Positions 10,102-19,757 of a stretch of DNA of 64,000 bases are shown in pieces. The notes under the pieces are model-generated. The model worked only from the letters and a program-made list of their open reading frames with translations, did not search any database and was not told where the DNA came from. The position numbers were made by a program, and so were the translations under genes. This DNA is from Paracoccus cavernae (GTDB lineage Bacteria; Pseudomonadota; Alphaproteobacteria; Rhodobacterales; Rhodobacteraceae). The stretch is from assembly GCA_030410095.1 (NCBI GenBank), contig JAUFRC010000003.1, positions 310,001 through 374,000 of the forward strand, in the 5' to 3' direction. Every line of letters starts with the position of its first letter. The first letter of the stretch is position 1.

Positions 10102-10804
10102 GACCGCTCCCCGATGCGGTTCCCAAGGCGGAGGCGGCGATGCGGCGAAAGCGGATGCGGTCGCCGACCTCGAAGCGGAAAGGCCGCGCGGGATCGCCGG
10201 TCAGCACCGGATCGGGCGAGCGGCCGATGATCCACCATCCGGTGGGCATGGTCAGCGTGGTGATCAGGCATTGACCGGCGGCGATGATGACGCTGCCTGC
10301 GGGCACATCGCGCAGCGCCGCGGCTTTGCGCGGCAGGCTGATCGGCGCGGGCAGGCCCGACAGATAGGCGTAACCGGGCGCGAAACCATAGAGCGCGACA
10401 TGGTAATCGCCCGCCAGATGGCTTTGTGCGACCGCCTCGGGTGCAAGGCCGGTCAGCCGCGCGACCTCGGCCAGATCGGGGGCATAGGGCGGATCATAGC
10501 AGACCGCGATCTCGTGGCTCCGGATGGCGCGTTGCGGCGCGTCCCGACGGGAAAGCAAGGCGCGGATCGCGGTGGCGGCGGCTGTGCAATCGCAAACCTC
10601 GGGATCGAATTCGACCATCAGGCTGGTCAGCGCGGGCACCGCCTCGCGCAGACCGGCGAAAGGTCGCGCGGTCAAGGCGGCATCAAGGGCCAGCACGCGG
10701 TGATGGGCCGCCGCCATGTCGCTCGGGTTCGGGAAATCGACCAGAAGGGCATGTTCTGCCACCGGCTTCAGGACGGGATCAATGCTCATTGGGTCGTTGT
10801 TCAT
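10098..10804 (-). CDS. pxpB: 5-oxoprolinase subunit PxpB (KipI family), one frame break near the end
   Basis: About 235 residues. Diagnostic KipI/PxpB motifs are visible: EHALLVDFPN near the start, HEIAVCYDPPYAPDL, ALYGFAPGYAYLSGLP and PTGWWIIGRSP. One base appears missing at CCC 10122-10124; adding it converts the end into LGNRIGERS with a TGA that overlaps the pxpC GTG by 4 bp, a normal operon junction. The start is uncertain: ATG 10804 (MNNDPMSIDP), GTG 10813 and ATG 10789 are all possible. It follows pxpA by 37 bp. Confidence 0.87.
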
Positions 10805-10841
10805 GGGTCGCACTCATCGGGTCGGGCTCATCGCTTCCGGC

Positions 10842-11612
10842 TCACGGCTTCGGGCCGAGAAAGGGCCGGATCGCGACGCCCGCCGCCTCCAGCTTCTGCC
10901 GGATCATCGCGGCCATGGCGACCGCACCGGCGCTGTCGCCGTGAACGCAGATCGACTGCGCCTGCAAAGGGATCGGCGCGCCGTCGACCACCGGCATCAG
11001 CCCCGTTTCGAGGAAGGCCAAGAGCCGCACGGCGGCCTCGTCGGGATCGTGGATCATCGCCCCCGCCTGATTGCGCGGCACCAGCTGGCCGCTGGAGAGA
11101 TAGCCGCGATCGGCGAAAATCTCGGAATGGACGGCAAGGCCCTGCGCGCGGGCCACCGTCTCGAGCGTGGTGCCCGAAATCGCCAGAACCGCGAGCCCGC
11201 CAATGCGCCCGATCGCCTTGGCACAGGCCTCGGCAACGGCGGTATCGGCGGCCGCGAGATTGGCCAAAGCGCCGTGGAGTTTGACATAGCCCACCTGCGC
11301 CCCCGCCAGCGCCGCGACGCCTTGGAGCGCGCCGATCTGGGCCGCGACAAGCCGCGCGATCTCGGGCGGGGTCATCGGAATGATGCGGCGGCCGAAGCCC
11401 TCGCGGTCGGCATAGCCGGGATGGGCGCCGATCACGACGCCTCGTCGCGCGGCTTCTGACAGGGTGCGAAACATCACCTCGGGATCACCCGCATGCCCGC
11501 CGCAAGCGATATTGGCCGAGCTGACCAGATCCAGCATCGCCCCGTCCTCGCCCATGGTCCAAGGCCCGAAGCTCTCGCCAAGATCGGCATTCAGATCAAT
11601 CTCTTGCGCCAT
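10842..11612 (-). CDS. pxpA: 5-oxoprolinase subunit PxpA (LamB/YcsF family)
   Basis: An intact 256-residue protein beginning MAQEIDLNADLGESFGPW, the family signature, followed by SSANIACGGHAGDP and GAHPGYADREGFGRR. The acidic and histidine residues in these motifs line the active site of LamB/YcsF proteins. ATG 11612 is chosen over ATG 11618 because AAAGGGG lies six bases upstream of the former. It is the first gene of pxpABC and supplies the catalytic subunit of the ATP-dependent 5-oxoprolinase. Confidence 0.92.
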   Translation of the reverse strand: MAQEIDLNADLGESFGPWTMGEDGAMLDLVSSANIACGGHAGDPEVMFRTLSEAARRGVVIGAHPGYADREGFGRRIIPMTPPEIARLVAAQIGALQGVAALAGAQVGYVKLHGALANLAAADTAVAEACAKAIGRIGGLAVLAISGTTLETVARAQGLAVHSEIFADRGYLSSGQLVPRNQAGAMIHDPDEAAVRLLAFLETGLMPVVDGAPIPLQAQSICVHGDSAGAVAMAAMIRQKLEAAGVAIRPFLGPKP

Positions 11613-11724
11613 TTCCATCCCCTTTCGCATCCGGCCGGACACGATGCAGGCCACAGTATAGCCCGCATGGGCGCGCATGCAAAGGGCCGCAAAAGCGGCC
11701 CCTTCATCCGGCATGGCGCCCGTC

Positions 11725-12809
11725 TTAAAAGAGCAAAAGCGCGAGGGCGAGGCTCACGCCCGAAATCCAGACCGTCGCCGCGGCGCCGAGGATCAGGGGT
11801 TTGGGCCCAAGCGCGCGGAGCTTGCGGAAATTGGTGCCGAGCCCAAGCGCGGTCAGCGCGAGCGTCAGAAGGACCGGCGTCAGCGCGACCAGCCCGTCAT
11901 GGGCCACCACCGGCACCACGCCCGCGCTATTGGCCAGCATGATCACGACAAAGCCGATCAGAAAGGCCGGAACCAGCGGGGGTTTCGTCCCCGTTGCCGC
12001 GCCTTCGGGGCGGAAGCGGCTGGCCATCAAACCCATGACGATCAGGAGCGGCGCGAGCATCAAAACGCGGCAAAGCTTGATCACGACGGCGATGGTCAGC
12101 GCCTCCTCGCCGCCCTGCACGCCTGCGCCGACGACCTGCGCCACCTCGTGGATCGCGGCCCCCGACCATGCGCCGAATTGCGTGGCGTCAAGCCCGAGCG
12201 CCGGCATTGCCAGCGGGAAGCCGAACATCAAAAGCGTGCCGAAGATCGTGACGCAGGAGACCGCATAGGCCACATCCTCGTCGCGGGCATGGATCTGCGC
12301 ATCCGCCGCCGCAATCGCCGACGCCCCGCAGATCGACGAGCCCGCCGCAATCAGCGCGCTCAGCGACCGCGCCACCCCGAGCCGGTCCCCCAGCCAGAGC
12401 GTGACGAAAAAGGTCGAAAAGAGCGCGGCCGCCGCAATGGCAAAGCCCGAAAAGCCCAGACTGGCCACCTGCGCAAGCGTGATCTGCAGCCCCAAAAGCG
12501 CGACCGCGAGGCGCAGCAGGGTCTTGGCGGCAAAGCGCACCCCGCCATCGCGCTCGCGGGCAGACTTGCGAGATTGGCAAAGCCCATCCCCACCACAATC
12601 CCGAGGATCATCGGACTGAAAAGCCCCAGCCCCGGCAGGGCGCGCAGAGCATAGCCCACGGCCGCGAGCGCTCCGACCAACAGAAGGCCGGGCAGCAGTC
12701 CGGCAAGCCCCGCAGCTGCCTGCAATTTGTCCTGCGCCTTGGCGGGCGGGTCGGCGGCCGGATGGTCGGGCAGGCTGGCGGGAGAAACGCTGTGGTTGAG
12801 GAAGGCCAT
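11725..12809 (-). CDS. YeiH-family putative sulfate exporter/transporter, one frame break
   Basis: About 361 residues after repair with ten or so hydrophobic segments. Motifs of the YeiH/UPF0324 family are clear: LFSPMILGIVVGM, LRLAVALLGLQITL, AAGSSICGASAIAAAD and EVAQVVGAG. One base is missing in the C run at 12540-12543, where ASAMAG should continue as VRFAAKTLLRLAV. The family is annotated as putative sulfate exporters, but the substrate is not established. It sits about 110 bp upstream of pxpA on the same strand and is divergent from pepT. Confidence 0.82.
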
Positions 12810-13160
12810 GATCGTCGTCTTTCGCTACTTCACGATGGAAATGGGGCGAGAGGATCAAAAGGACAAACCGAAAGGTTTTATTGTTTCCATCGGAGAAACC
12901 GATTGATAGTCGAAGCGTGGCCACATTGCGGTATTTTATCTTTTCATTTCCGCATTCTAACGCGGATGTCGCGCCGTGATCGGGAACATCCTTGACGGCG
13001 ACCGGCAAAGAATTTTTCAATCCGCGTCGACACCGAGAGGAATTTACCTCCGATGCGGCCACGAAAGGAATGTCCTTCTTCGACCTCTGCCGCCCCAGCC
13101 CGCCTTGAACCCGTCCGCGAAAAGAGCGAATCTCCGCGCGAACAAGCACAAGGAGCCGCC
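12810..13160. other. Divergent intergenic region between the YeiH-type transporter and pepT
   Basis: These 351 bp hold no credible gene. The left half is AT-richer than its surroundings and carries a weak inverted repeat, GTTTC and GAAAC flanking ATCGG, at 12883-12899. The right end carries AAGGAG at 13149-13154, the ribosome-binding site of pepT. Promoters for both divergent genes must lie here. Confidence 0.6.
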
Positions 13161-14411
13161 ATGGAGCGCCCGTTCGATCCCGAACTCGAAAGCCGCCTGT
13201 TGCGCTATGCCGCGATCGACAGCCAATCCGATGCCGCCAGCGCCAGCGCGCCGAGCACGCCGATCCAGTTCGACATGCTGCATCTTCTCGAGCGCGAATT
13301 GCGCGAGATCGGGGCCTCGGATGTGCGGCTGACGGATTACGGCGTGGTGCTCGCGACCCTGCCCGCCACGATGCCGGCGACGGCTGCCGCAGGCCCCGTG
13401 ATCGGCCTTGTCGCCCATGTCGATACCACGCCGCAATTCAATGCGACCGGCGTCAAACCACGGGTCATCCGCGGCTATAACGGCGGCGCGATCACCTTTC
13501 CCGACGCGCCCGATCTTGTGCTCACCCCCGAGGAATTTCCCTATCTCGCCGAGAAGCAGGGGCACGACATCATCACCGCTTCGGGGCTGACGCTGCTTGG
13601 CGCGGACGACAAGGCGGGGGTCGCGATCATCATGACCGCAGCGCGCCATCTGCTGGCAAACCCGCGATCCCGCATCCGGAAATCCGCATCGCCTTTACCC
13701 CCGACGAGGAAATCGGGCGCGGGGTCGGGCCGGCGCTGCCGAAGGATCTCGGCGCGGATTTCGCCTATACATTCGACGGCGCGGGGCTGGGCGAGATCGA
13801 ATACGAGAGCTTCTCGGCGGACGGGGCCGAAATCCGCATCACCGGCGTCTCGATCCATCCGGGGCAGGCCAAGGGCAAGCTGGTCAATGCGATCCATCTC
13901 GCCGCGAAAATCATCGCGATGCTGCCGCAGGCCAGCATGGTCCCGGAGCTGACCGAGGGGCGCGAGGGCTTTATCCACGCCACCGACATGGACGGCGGCT
14001 CGTCGGAGATGGTGATCAAGCTGATCCTGCGCGATTTCGAGCTGGACGGCCTTGCCGCCAAGGGCGCATTGGTGCGCGCGATCTGCGATGCGGTTCAGGC
14101 GACAGAGCCGCGCGCCACCATCTCTTGCGAGATCCGCCCGCAATACCGCAACATGCGTTACTGGCTCGAAAAGGACATGACGCCGGTCGAGCTGGCCCGC
14201 GCCGCCCTGCGCAAACAGGGGATCGAGCCGGTCTCGGTCCCGATCCGCGGCGGCACCGACGGCTCGCGGCTGACCGAAATGGGGTGCCCACGCCCAACCT
14301 TTTCACGGGATGCAGAACATCCACGGCCCGCTCGAATGGGTCTCGGTTCAGGATATGGCGGCGGCGGTGCGGCTGTGCCTTGATCTGGTACAGGAAGCCG
14401 CGACGGCGTGA
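13161..14411 (+). CDS. pepT: Peptidase T (tripeptide aminopeptidase, M20B), three frame breaks
   Basis: About 417 residues after repair. The M20 dizinc site is fully visible: HVDTTPQ (His, Asp), LGADDKAG (bridging Asp), TPDEEIGRG (general base Glu and metal Glu), YTFDGAGLGE (Asp) and a final His in TGMQNIHGPLEW. The start ATG at 13161 follows AAGGAG. Breaks are near 13660-13668, at GGGG 14281-14284 and at GGG 14307-14309, all cured by one added base. The enzyme removes N-terminal residues from tripeptides in the cytoplasm. It appears monocistronic and converges with the DUF983 gene. Confidence 0.88.
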
Positions 14412-14418
14412 CGGCAGT

Positions 14419-14447
14419 TTCGGGATCGGCCTTGCGCTGATCCCGAA
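14419..14447. terminator. Hairpin between convergent pepT and the DUF983 gene
   Basis: A perfect 9-bp stem, TTCGGGATC paired with GATCCCGAA, separated by 11 bases. It lies in the 41-bp gap between two convergent genes. There is no long T run, so it is a plausible but weaker bidirectional terminator. Confidence 0.6.
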
Positions 14448-14452
14448 CCCTC

Positions 14453-14902
14453 TCAGGCGCCGGGGTCCTGTTCGTCCTTGGCCCAGAGATAGCCCACGAA
14501 TGCGCCTTTGACATAGCGCAGCAGGATCAGCGTCATCACCGAGGTCAGCGCGCTCAGCACGACCAGCATCACGAAGGGGCTGAGGCGGAACCATACCCAG
14601 GTCGCCGCGATCATCGGGATCAGCAGCAGCATGATGTTGGTGATGGTGAAAAACGCCGGACCGTCGGCTGCGGGATAGCTGCCCAGAGGCTCTCCGCAAT
14701 TTTCGCAGCGATCGACGATCTGGAGATAGCCGCGCATCATATGGCCCTTGCCGCATTTCGGGCAGCGGTTGGTAAAGCCGCGCAGAATGGCCTGTCGCGT
14801 GTCGCGGTGATGCTGGGGGCGCGGCCCGCTGCGGGCTGGCCTTCGGGCGGCATTTCGTTCGGCAGGGACATTGCTGCCCTCCTTTGGATAGGGATTCGCC
14901 AT
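14453..14902 (-). CDS. DUF983 family zinc-ribbon membrane protein
   Basis: An intact 149-residue protein. A zinc ribbon (RCPKCGKGHM, then RCENCGEPLG; four cysteines) precedes two membrane helices (NIMLLLIPMIAATWVWFRLS and FVMLVVLSALTSVMTLILL). This is the DUF983 layout, common in alphaproteobacteria and of unknown function. I use ATG 14902 (MANPYPKEG) rather than the upstream start because the preceding residues look like untranslated arginine-rich sequence. Confidence 0.85.
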   Translation of the reverse strand: MANPYPKEGSNVPAERNAARRPARSGPRPQHHRDTRQAILRGFTNRCPKCGKGHMMRGYLQIVDRCENCGEPLGSYPAADGPAFFTITNIMLLLIPMIAATWVWFRLSPFVMLVVLSALTSVMTLILLRYVKGAFVGYLWAKDEQDPGA

Positions 14903-15040
14903 GACCGCCCGGACGCGGATGCGCCGGATCGGGGCTGCCACACAGACAGTCTCTGCCTGTCGCAGGCCCCGCGCAACGCGATATTGCGCCGCAGGAAAGG
15001 GCCGGAGGCGAAGCTGTCGCCCCGCCCCCGCGCTCCTTGC

Positions 15041-16756
15041 TTATTGGCCGCCCTTGGCGCGCAGCTCGACGCGGCGGATCTTGCCCGAGATGGTTTTCGG
15101 CAGCTCGGTCACGAAATGGATCCGGCGCGGGTATTTGTAGGGCGCGGTCTTTTCACGACAGAAGGCCTGGATTTCCTTGACCAGATCGTCCGAGCCCTCA
15201 TAGCCCTTGATCAGGATGATATAGGCCGTCACCACCTCGCCGCGCTCGGGATCGGGCAGGCCGATCACCGCGCTTTCGGCGACGGCCTCATGTTCAAGCA
15301 GCGTGCTTTCGACCTCGAATGGGCTGATGCGGTAGCCTGACGAGGTGATCAGGTCGTCGGCGCGGCCCACGAACCAGAAATAGCCGTCCTCGTCGCGCCG
15401 CGCGGTATCGCCGGTGTAATACCAGCCGTGGCGGAAGGCTTTGCGGTCGGGGCCCTCCGGCGTGTAATAGCCCGAAAAGAGGCCCGGCGGCCAGGGATCG
15501 GTCGCGCGCATCGCGATATTGCCGACCTCGCCCGTGGCGCATTCGCGGCCCTCGTCATCGACCACGCGCATGTCGAGCCCCGGCACCGGCAGGCCGGTCG
15601 CGCCGATCTTGACGGGTTTCGAGGGAAGTTTCCGATGATGTTGAGCGTCTCGGTCTGGCCATAGCCGTCGGCGATCAGCGTGCCGGTATGGTCCTGCCAG
15701 AAGCGGATGACCTCGGGGTTCAGCGGCTCGCCCGCGCCGAGCGAGCGGCGGATCGAAGCGAGATCATAGCCCGAAAGATCCATCTGCGCGAAAACGCGGT
15801 AAACGGTCGGCGGTGCGCAGAAGGTCGTGACGCCGAGTTTCGCGATCAGCCGCAGATGGAGATCGGCGTCGAACCCCGTGCCGTTGAACAAGATCACGGT
15901 GGTTTCGGCCAGAAACTGCGGGAAAAGCATCCCCAAGCCGCCTTGGCCCAGCCGGTATCGGTCAGCGTCCAATGGCGGTCCGCGCGGGTCAGATCCATCC
16001 AGAACAGCGCGGTCGAGGCATGGGCGAGCGCATAGGAATAATCGCGCGGCACCATTTTCGGCATGCCGGTCGTGCCCGAGGTGAAATAGCCCATCATCAC
16101 CTCGTCGCGCCTTGTGCGCGGGTGGTCCTCGGGGGCCACTTCGGGGGCGGCGGCTGCGGCCAGAACCTCGGCCGAACTCCAGCCTGCCTGTTCGGGGCCG
16201 AGCACGATGAAGACTTCGAGCGAGGGGCATTCGGCGCGGATCTGGTCGACCTTGGCGCAATGGTCGGGCGTCACGATCACGGCGCGGGCGCGGGTCGCAT
16301 TGACGCGGTAGGCGATATCCTTCGCGGTGAGCTGGGTCGTGCCGGGAAGCGAGATCACGCCGCGCTTCATGCAGCCGAAAATCGCATCATACCAGCCGAT
16401 CACCCGACCCGCGACGAGGACCGCGTAATCGCCCTTCTCGAGCCCCAGCCCCGACAGCATATTGGCAAAACGCGACGAGCGCGCCGAGAGGTCGCCATAG
16501 CTGTATTCCGCCACATGCTCCCCATCGCCCGAGACCGCGAGCACCGCCGTCTTGTCACGATTTTGTGCAATATCGTCAATGACATCAAAGGCGAAGTTGA
16601 AATTCTCGGGGCAGTCGAAACGGTAGTTCGCGACCGCGGTATCATAGTCGCGCGGGCTGGCCATCAGCGCCTTGACGGCGGCGCGGGCGACCGGATCCAC
16701 CGCCATTCCCCGACGCCCCTGCGCGCCCGTTCCGCTTCGCTTGCGGCATTGTTCAT
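15041..16756 (-). CDS. AMP-forming acyl-CoA synthetase, three frame breaks
   Basis: About 570 residues after repair. ANL-superfamily motifs are in order: P-loop YFTSGTTGMPKM, GYGQTET, the adenylate-binding TGDTARRDEDGYFWF with GRADD, and the catalytic lysine in KTISGKIRR near the C-terminus. The sequence resembles short/medium-chain acyl-CoA synthetases. I start at ATG 16756 (MNNAASEAERARR), which has an excellent GGAGGAG site, and infer a missing base just before 16706; ATG 16706 (MAVDPVARA) is the alternative. Other breaks are at about 15931-15934 and 15623-15625. It lies 271 bp beyond the aldehyde dehydrogenase on the same strand and could activate the acid that enzyme makes. Confidence 0.87.
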
Positions 16757-17027
16757 TGCTGTCTCCTCCCCAGAGCATTGTTGCGGGCCTTTGTCTCGCC
16801 CTGCCCCGCGCCGGCGGCCCCGCCTCCTGAAAGGGTCGCCGAAGGGGCATCAGCCGCCCGATCCTTGGCACCATCATGCGGGGCTCTCGGCGCGGCTCAA
16901 GCCATTCATGCGCGTTTTGTCGCGTTTTCTGCCGCTGGTCCGGCGCGGGCGATGCGCCGGACGAACGGGCTCGGGCGGGCCCTGCCAAGCGCGAAGGCCC
17001 GCCCCTTTGACGGCATCCGGCGAGCGC

Positions 17028-18429
17028 TCAGCGCGCCTCGTTGATCACGCGGATCTGAGTGAACTCGGCCAGTCCCTCCTCGGCGAATTCGACGCCGAGA
17101 CCCGATTGCTTGGCCCCGCCAAAGGGCATGTTCGGGCCGAAATCGAGGTGTTTGTTGACCCAGACCGTGCCGCTTTCCATCTGTTCGGCGACGCGGATGT
17201 TTTCCTCGCGATCCTCGCCCCAGACCGAGCCGCCCAGCCCGAGCGGGCTGTCGTTGGCCGCACGGATCACCGCATCGACATCATCGAACCGGATCACCGG
17301 CAGGATCGGGCCGAATTGCTCTTCGTCGACAATGCGGTCCCCGTTCGAGACATCCGCGACGATGGTCGGGCGCAGGAAATAGCCCGGGCGGTCCTCGGTC
17401 GTGCCTCCGGCGATAATGCGGCCGTCCTCGCGGGCCGAGGCGATGAAATCCTTGACCTTTTCATATTGCGCGCGGTTTTGCAGCGGGCCGATGGTGGTGC
17501 CCTGTTTCATGCCGTCATCGACCACGGCGGCATCCGCCAATGCGGCCAGACGCTCGCAAACCTCGTCATAGATCGAGGCATGGACATAGGCGCGCTTGAT
17601 CGCGAGACAGACCTGCCCCGCGTTCATGAAGGCCCCCGAAAACAGCCCCGGCGCGACTTTGGCCGGATCGGCGCCCGGCAAAACGATCGCGGCATCGTTG
17701 CCGCCCAGTTCAAGCGTCAGGCGCTTGATCGTGCCCGCCGCGCTCGCCATGACCTTCGCGCCGGTCGCGGTCGATCCGGTAAAGGTGATCTTGGCGACAT
17801 CGGGATGCGCGCTCAGCCGCGCGCCGAGATCATTGAGGTCGCTCACGACGTTGACCACGCCCGCAGGCAGCAGGTCGGCCATGATCTCGCCCAGTTTCAG
17901 CGCGGTCAGCGGCGTCGTCGGCGAGGGTTTGATCACCACCGTATTCCCCGCCAACAGCGCCAGCGGCAGCTTGAAGGCGATGATGAGCACGGGAAGTTCC
18001 ACGGAATGATCGCGCCGACCACGCCCAACGGCTTGCGCAGCTGGCGCACGAGACGGTTGTCGTTGTCCTCGATCACCTTGACCGGCAGGTCGTAGCTCGC
18101 GAGATGGCGGATGAAGGCCGCGCTATAGGCGATCTCGGCCTGCGCCTCGGGCAGGGTTTGCCCTGTTCCTGCGTCAGAAGGCGCGCGAAAGCATCGGCAT
18201 CGGCCTCGATCCGGTCGGCGAGCGTCAGGATGAGGGCGCGGCGGGCCTCGATCGTCAACGCGGCCCATGCGGGAAAGGCCGCTTTGGCGGCGGCGACGGC
18301 GGCGTCGAGCTGTTCGGCAGAGCCGCGCGGCGCATGGGCCAGAAGCTCTTCGGTGGCGGGGTTCACGACCTCCATCTCCATCGCGCCGGCCACCAGCTTG
18401 CCGCCGATCAGCAGTTTGTACTCGGTCAT
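17028..18429 (-). CDS. NAD(P)-dependent aldehyde dehydrogenase, two frame breaks
   Basis: About 467 residues. ALDH-superfamily motifs are clear: GAIIPWNFP, TFTGSTATG, the general base Glu in LELGGNDAAIV, the catalytic Cys in NAGQVCLAIKR, DEEQFGPILPV and MPFGGAKQSG. ATG 18429 follows GAGGAGG. Breaks: one G missing at about 18161-18163 (restoring QEQGQTLPEAQ) and one base near 17990-17993 (restoring PWNFPVLIIAF). The upstream region carries two copies of the motif also found before qhpA and qhpG, so the gene is probably co-regulated with amine dehydrogenase and oxidises its aldehyde product to the acid. Confidence 0.9.
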
Positions 18430-18530
18430 CTCCGTCCTCCTCGAGCGTATGACTTGGCCCCGAAGGCGCGGCTCCTGGCCGGCGCTTTCGGGCATTTCCC
18501 GAGCAAATGACGGGAGGCCTGCCCGATTCT

Positions 18531-18545
18531 TGCCATTTGCGGCCA
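18531..18545 (-). promoter_or_regulatory. Candidate QhpR (AraC-type) operator, copy pointing at the aldehyde dehydrogenase
   Basis: The minus strand reads TGGCCGCAAATGGCA, 14 of 15 bases identical to the copies at 18577 and 26851. It ends 101 bp before the aldehyde dehydrogenase ATG, similar to the 92 bp seen between the 26792 copy and qhpA. Confidence 0.6.
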
Positions 18546-18576
18546 CAAAGCCGCAGGCGCGGGCGGCGGGGAAAAT

Positions 18577-18591
18577 TGGCCGCAAATGTCA
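18577..18591 (+). promoter_or_regulatory. Candidate QhpR operator, copy pointing at qhpR
   Basis: The plus strand reads TGGCCGCAAATGTCA, identical over 15 bases to the copy at 26851-26865 in the qhpA/qhpG intergenic region. It lies 202 bp before the qhpR start and forms an inverted pair with the 18531 copy in the 364-bp divergent region 18430-18793, which holds no gene. Confidence 0.62.
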
Positions 18592-18793
18592 TGTCGCTAC
18601 GGCGGCCCGCGCCTATCATGACAAAAAAGAGTAAAAAGATAACACCGCATTAGCCGGCACATCGCGGAAAAAACGCGGTCCCCAAGCTTTCCGCGCCCTT
18701 TCGCGGGGCTGTGCTATGATGGGGTGACAGGGAGATGACGCCTGCCCCGAATGCCGCTTGCGGCGCGGGGTGGCCGATGGATTGGGTTGAGGG

Positions 18794-19757
18794 ATGCAGA
18801 CATCATGGATCCGTGCGCCGGTGGTCTCGTCGCTGCTTGGCGCGGAAGGAGAATCCTCGGCAGCCGTGCCTTTGGATTTTTCGTCGGCCAGCTTGAAGCC
18901 AGCCGCAATGCCGCAGAAAATCCTCTGGCGCTCTGGTCGATGGGGAAGGCATCAAGGTCGCCGCCCTCGGCTGTCTGGGCGAAGCGATTTCCGCTTCGGC
19001 CACGCTCGGCAAGGCGCTGCGCGTCTTTGCGCAGGGCTTCGGGCTGATCCAGTCCAATACCGATGTCCAGATGGAGGTCGACGAGGACGAGGTCCATATC
19101 AGCTACCGCGTCCTCGACCCCCATATCTGGCCGCGCCGCGCCGATGCGGAACTGTCGCTCGGCCTGATCCGCGGCATTTGCGAGACCTTCGCCCCCGGCC
19201 GCGACGCCTATCGCGGCGTCAGTTTCGAGCACGAGACCGCGGGCGAGCATCGCCAGTTGAGCCAGCATCTGGGCTGTCTCGCGCGGTTCGGCCAAGAGGA
19301 AAACCGCATCACCCTTGCCACTGCCGCCCTTTCGCAGCGCCGCCGCGAAACCACGCCCGACGAGGAAAAAGCCGCCCTGCGCGCGATGGAGAACGCGATG
19401 ATCGCGCAGCGCCGCGAGACGCCTTTGTCCGAGCGCGTGCGCAGCGCCATCCTTGGCCAGATCGGGCGCAGCGCGATCAACCAGCAGGCGGTTGCGGTGC
19501 AGCTCGGTCTGTCGGACCGTTCGCTCAGGCGCGGACTTGCCGCCGAGGACCGGCCCTTTCACGAGATCCTCGAGGAATGCCGCCGCATTCAGGGTTTCGC
19601 GCTTCTGGTGCGCAGCGAGCGCCCGTTGAGCGAGATCGCCCTCGCGCTGGGGTATTCCGATCAGACCGCTTTCTCGCGCGCGTTTTCGCGCTGGTTCGGG
19701 GTCTCGCCGCGCGAGCTCAGGCGCAGCGGCGCGATCGAGGAAAGCGTGATCCGCTGA
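18794..19757 (+). CDS. qhpR: AraC-family transcriptional regulator, probable QhpR, two frame breaks
   Basis: About 321 residues after repair. The N-terminal half (GCLGEAISASATLGKALRVF) matches the ligand-binding arm of OruR/ArgR-like AraC regulators (Arabinose_bd type). The C-terminal half is a double helix-turn-helix DNA-binding domain, including GLSDRSLRRGLA and SEIALALGYSDQTAFSRAFS then WFGVSPRELR. Breaks lie near 18928 and 18941-18944. Adjacent to the qhp genes, it corresponds to QhpR, the activator of the amine dehydrogenase operon in Paracoccus. Its 3' end overlaps the convergent qhpF frame by 97 bp. The start at ATG 18794 lacks a good ribosome-binding site. Confidence 0.82.

Noticed and set aside
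15972..18095. 707-residue open frame on the plus strand
   Set aside because: Antisense to the acyl-CoA synthetase and aldehyde dehydrogenase, whose catalytic motifs are unmistakable; composition of a shadow frame.
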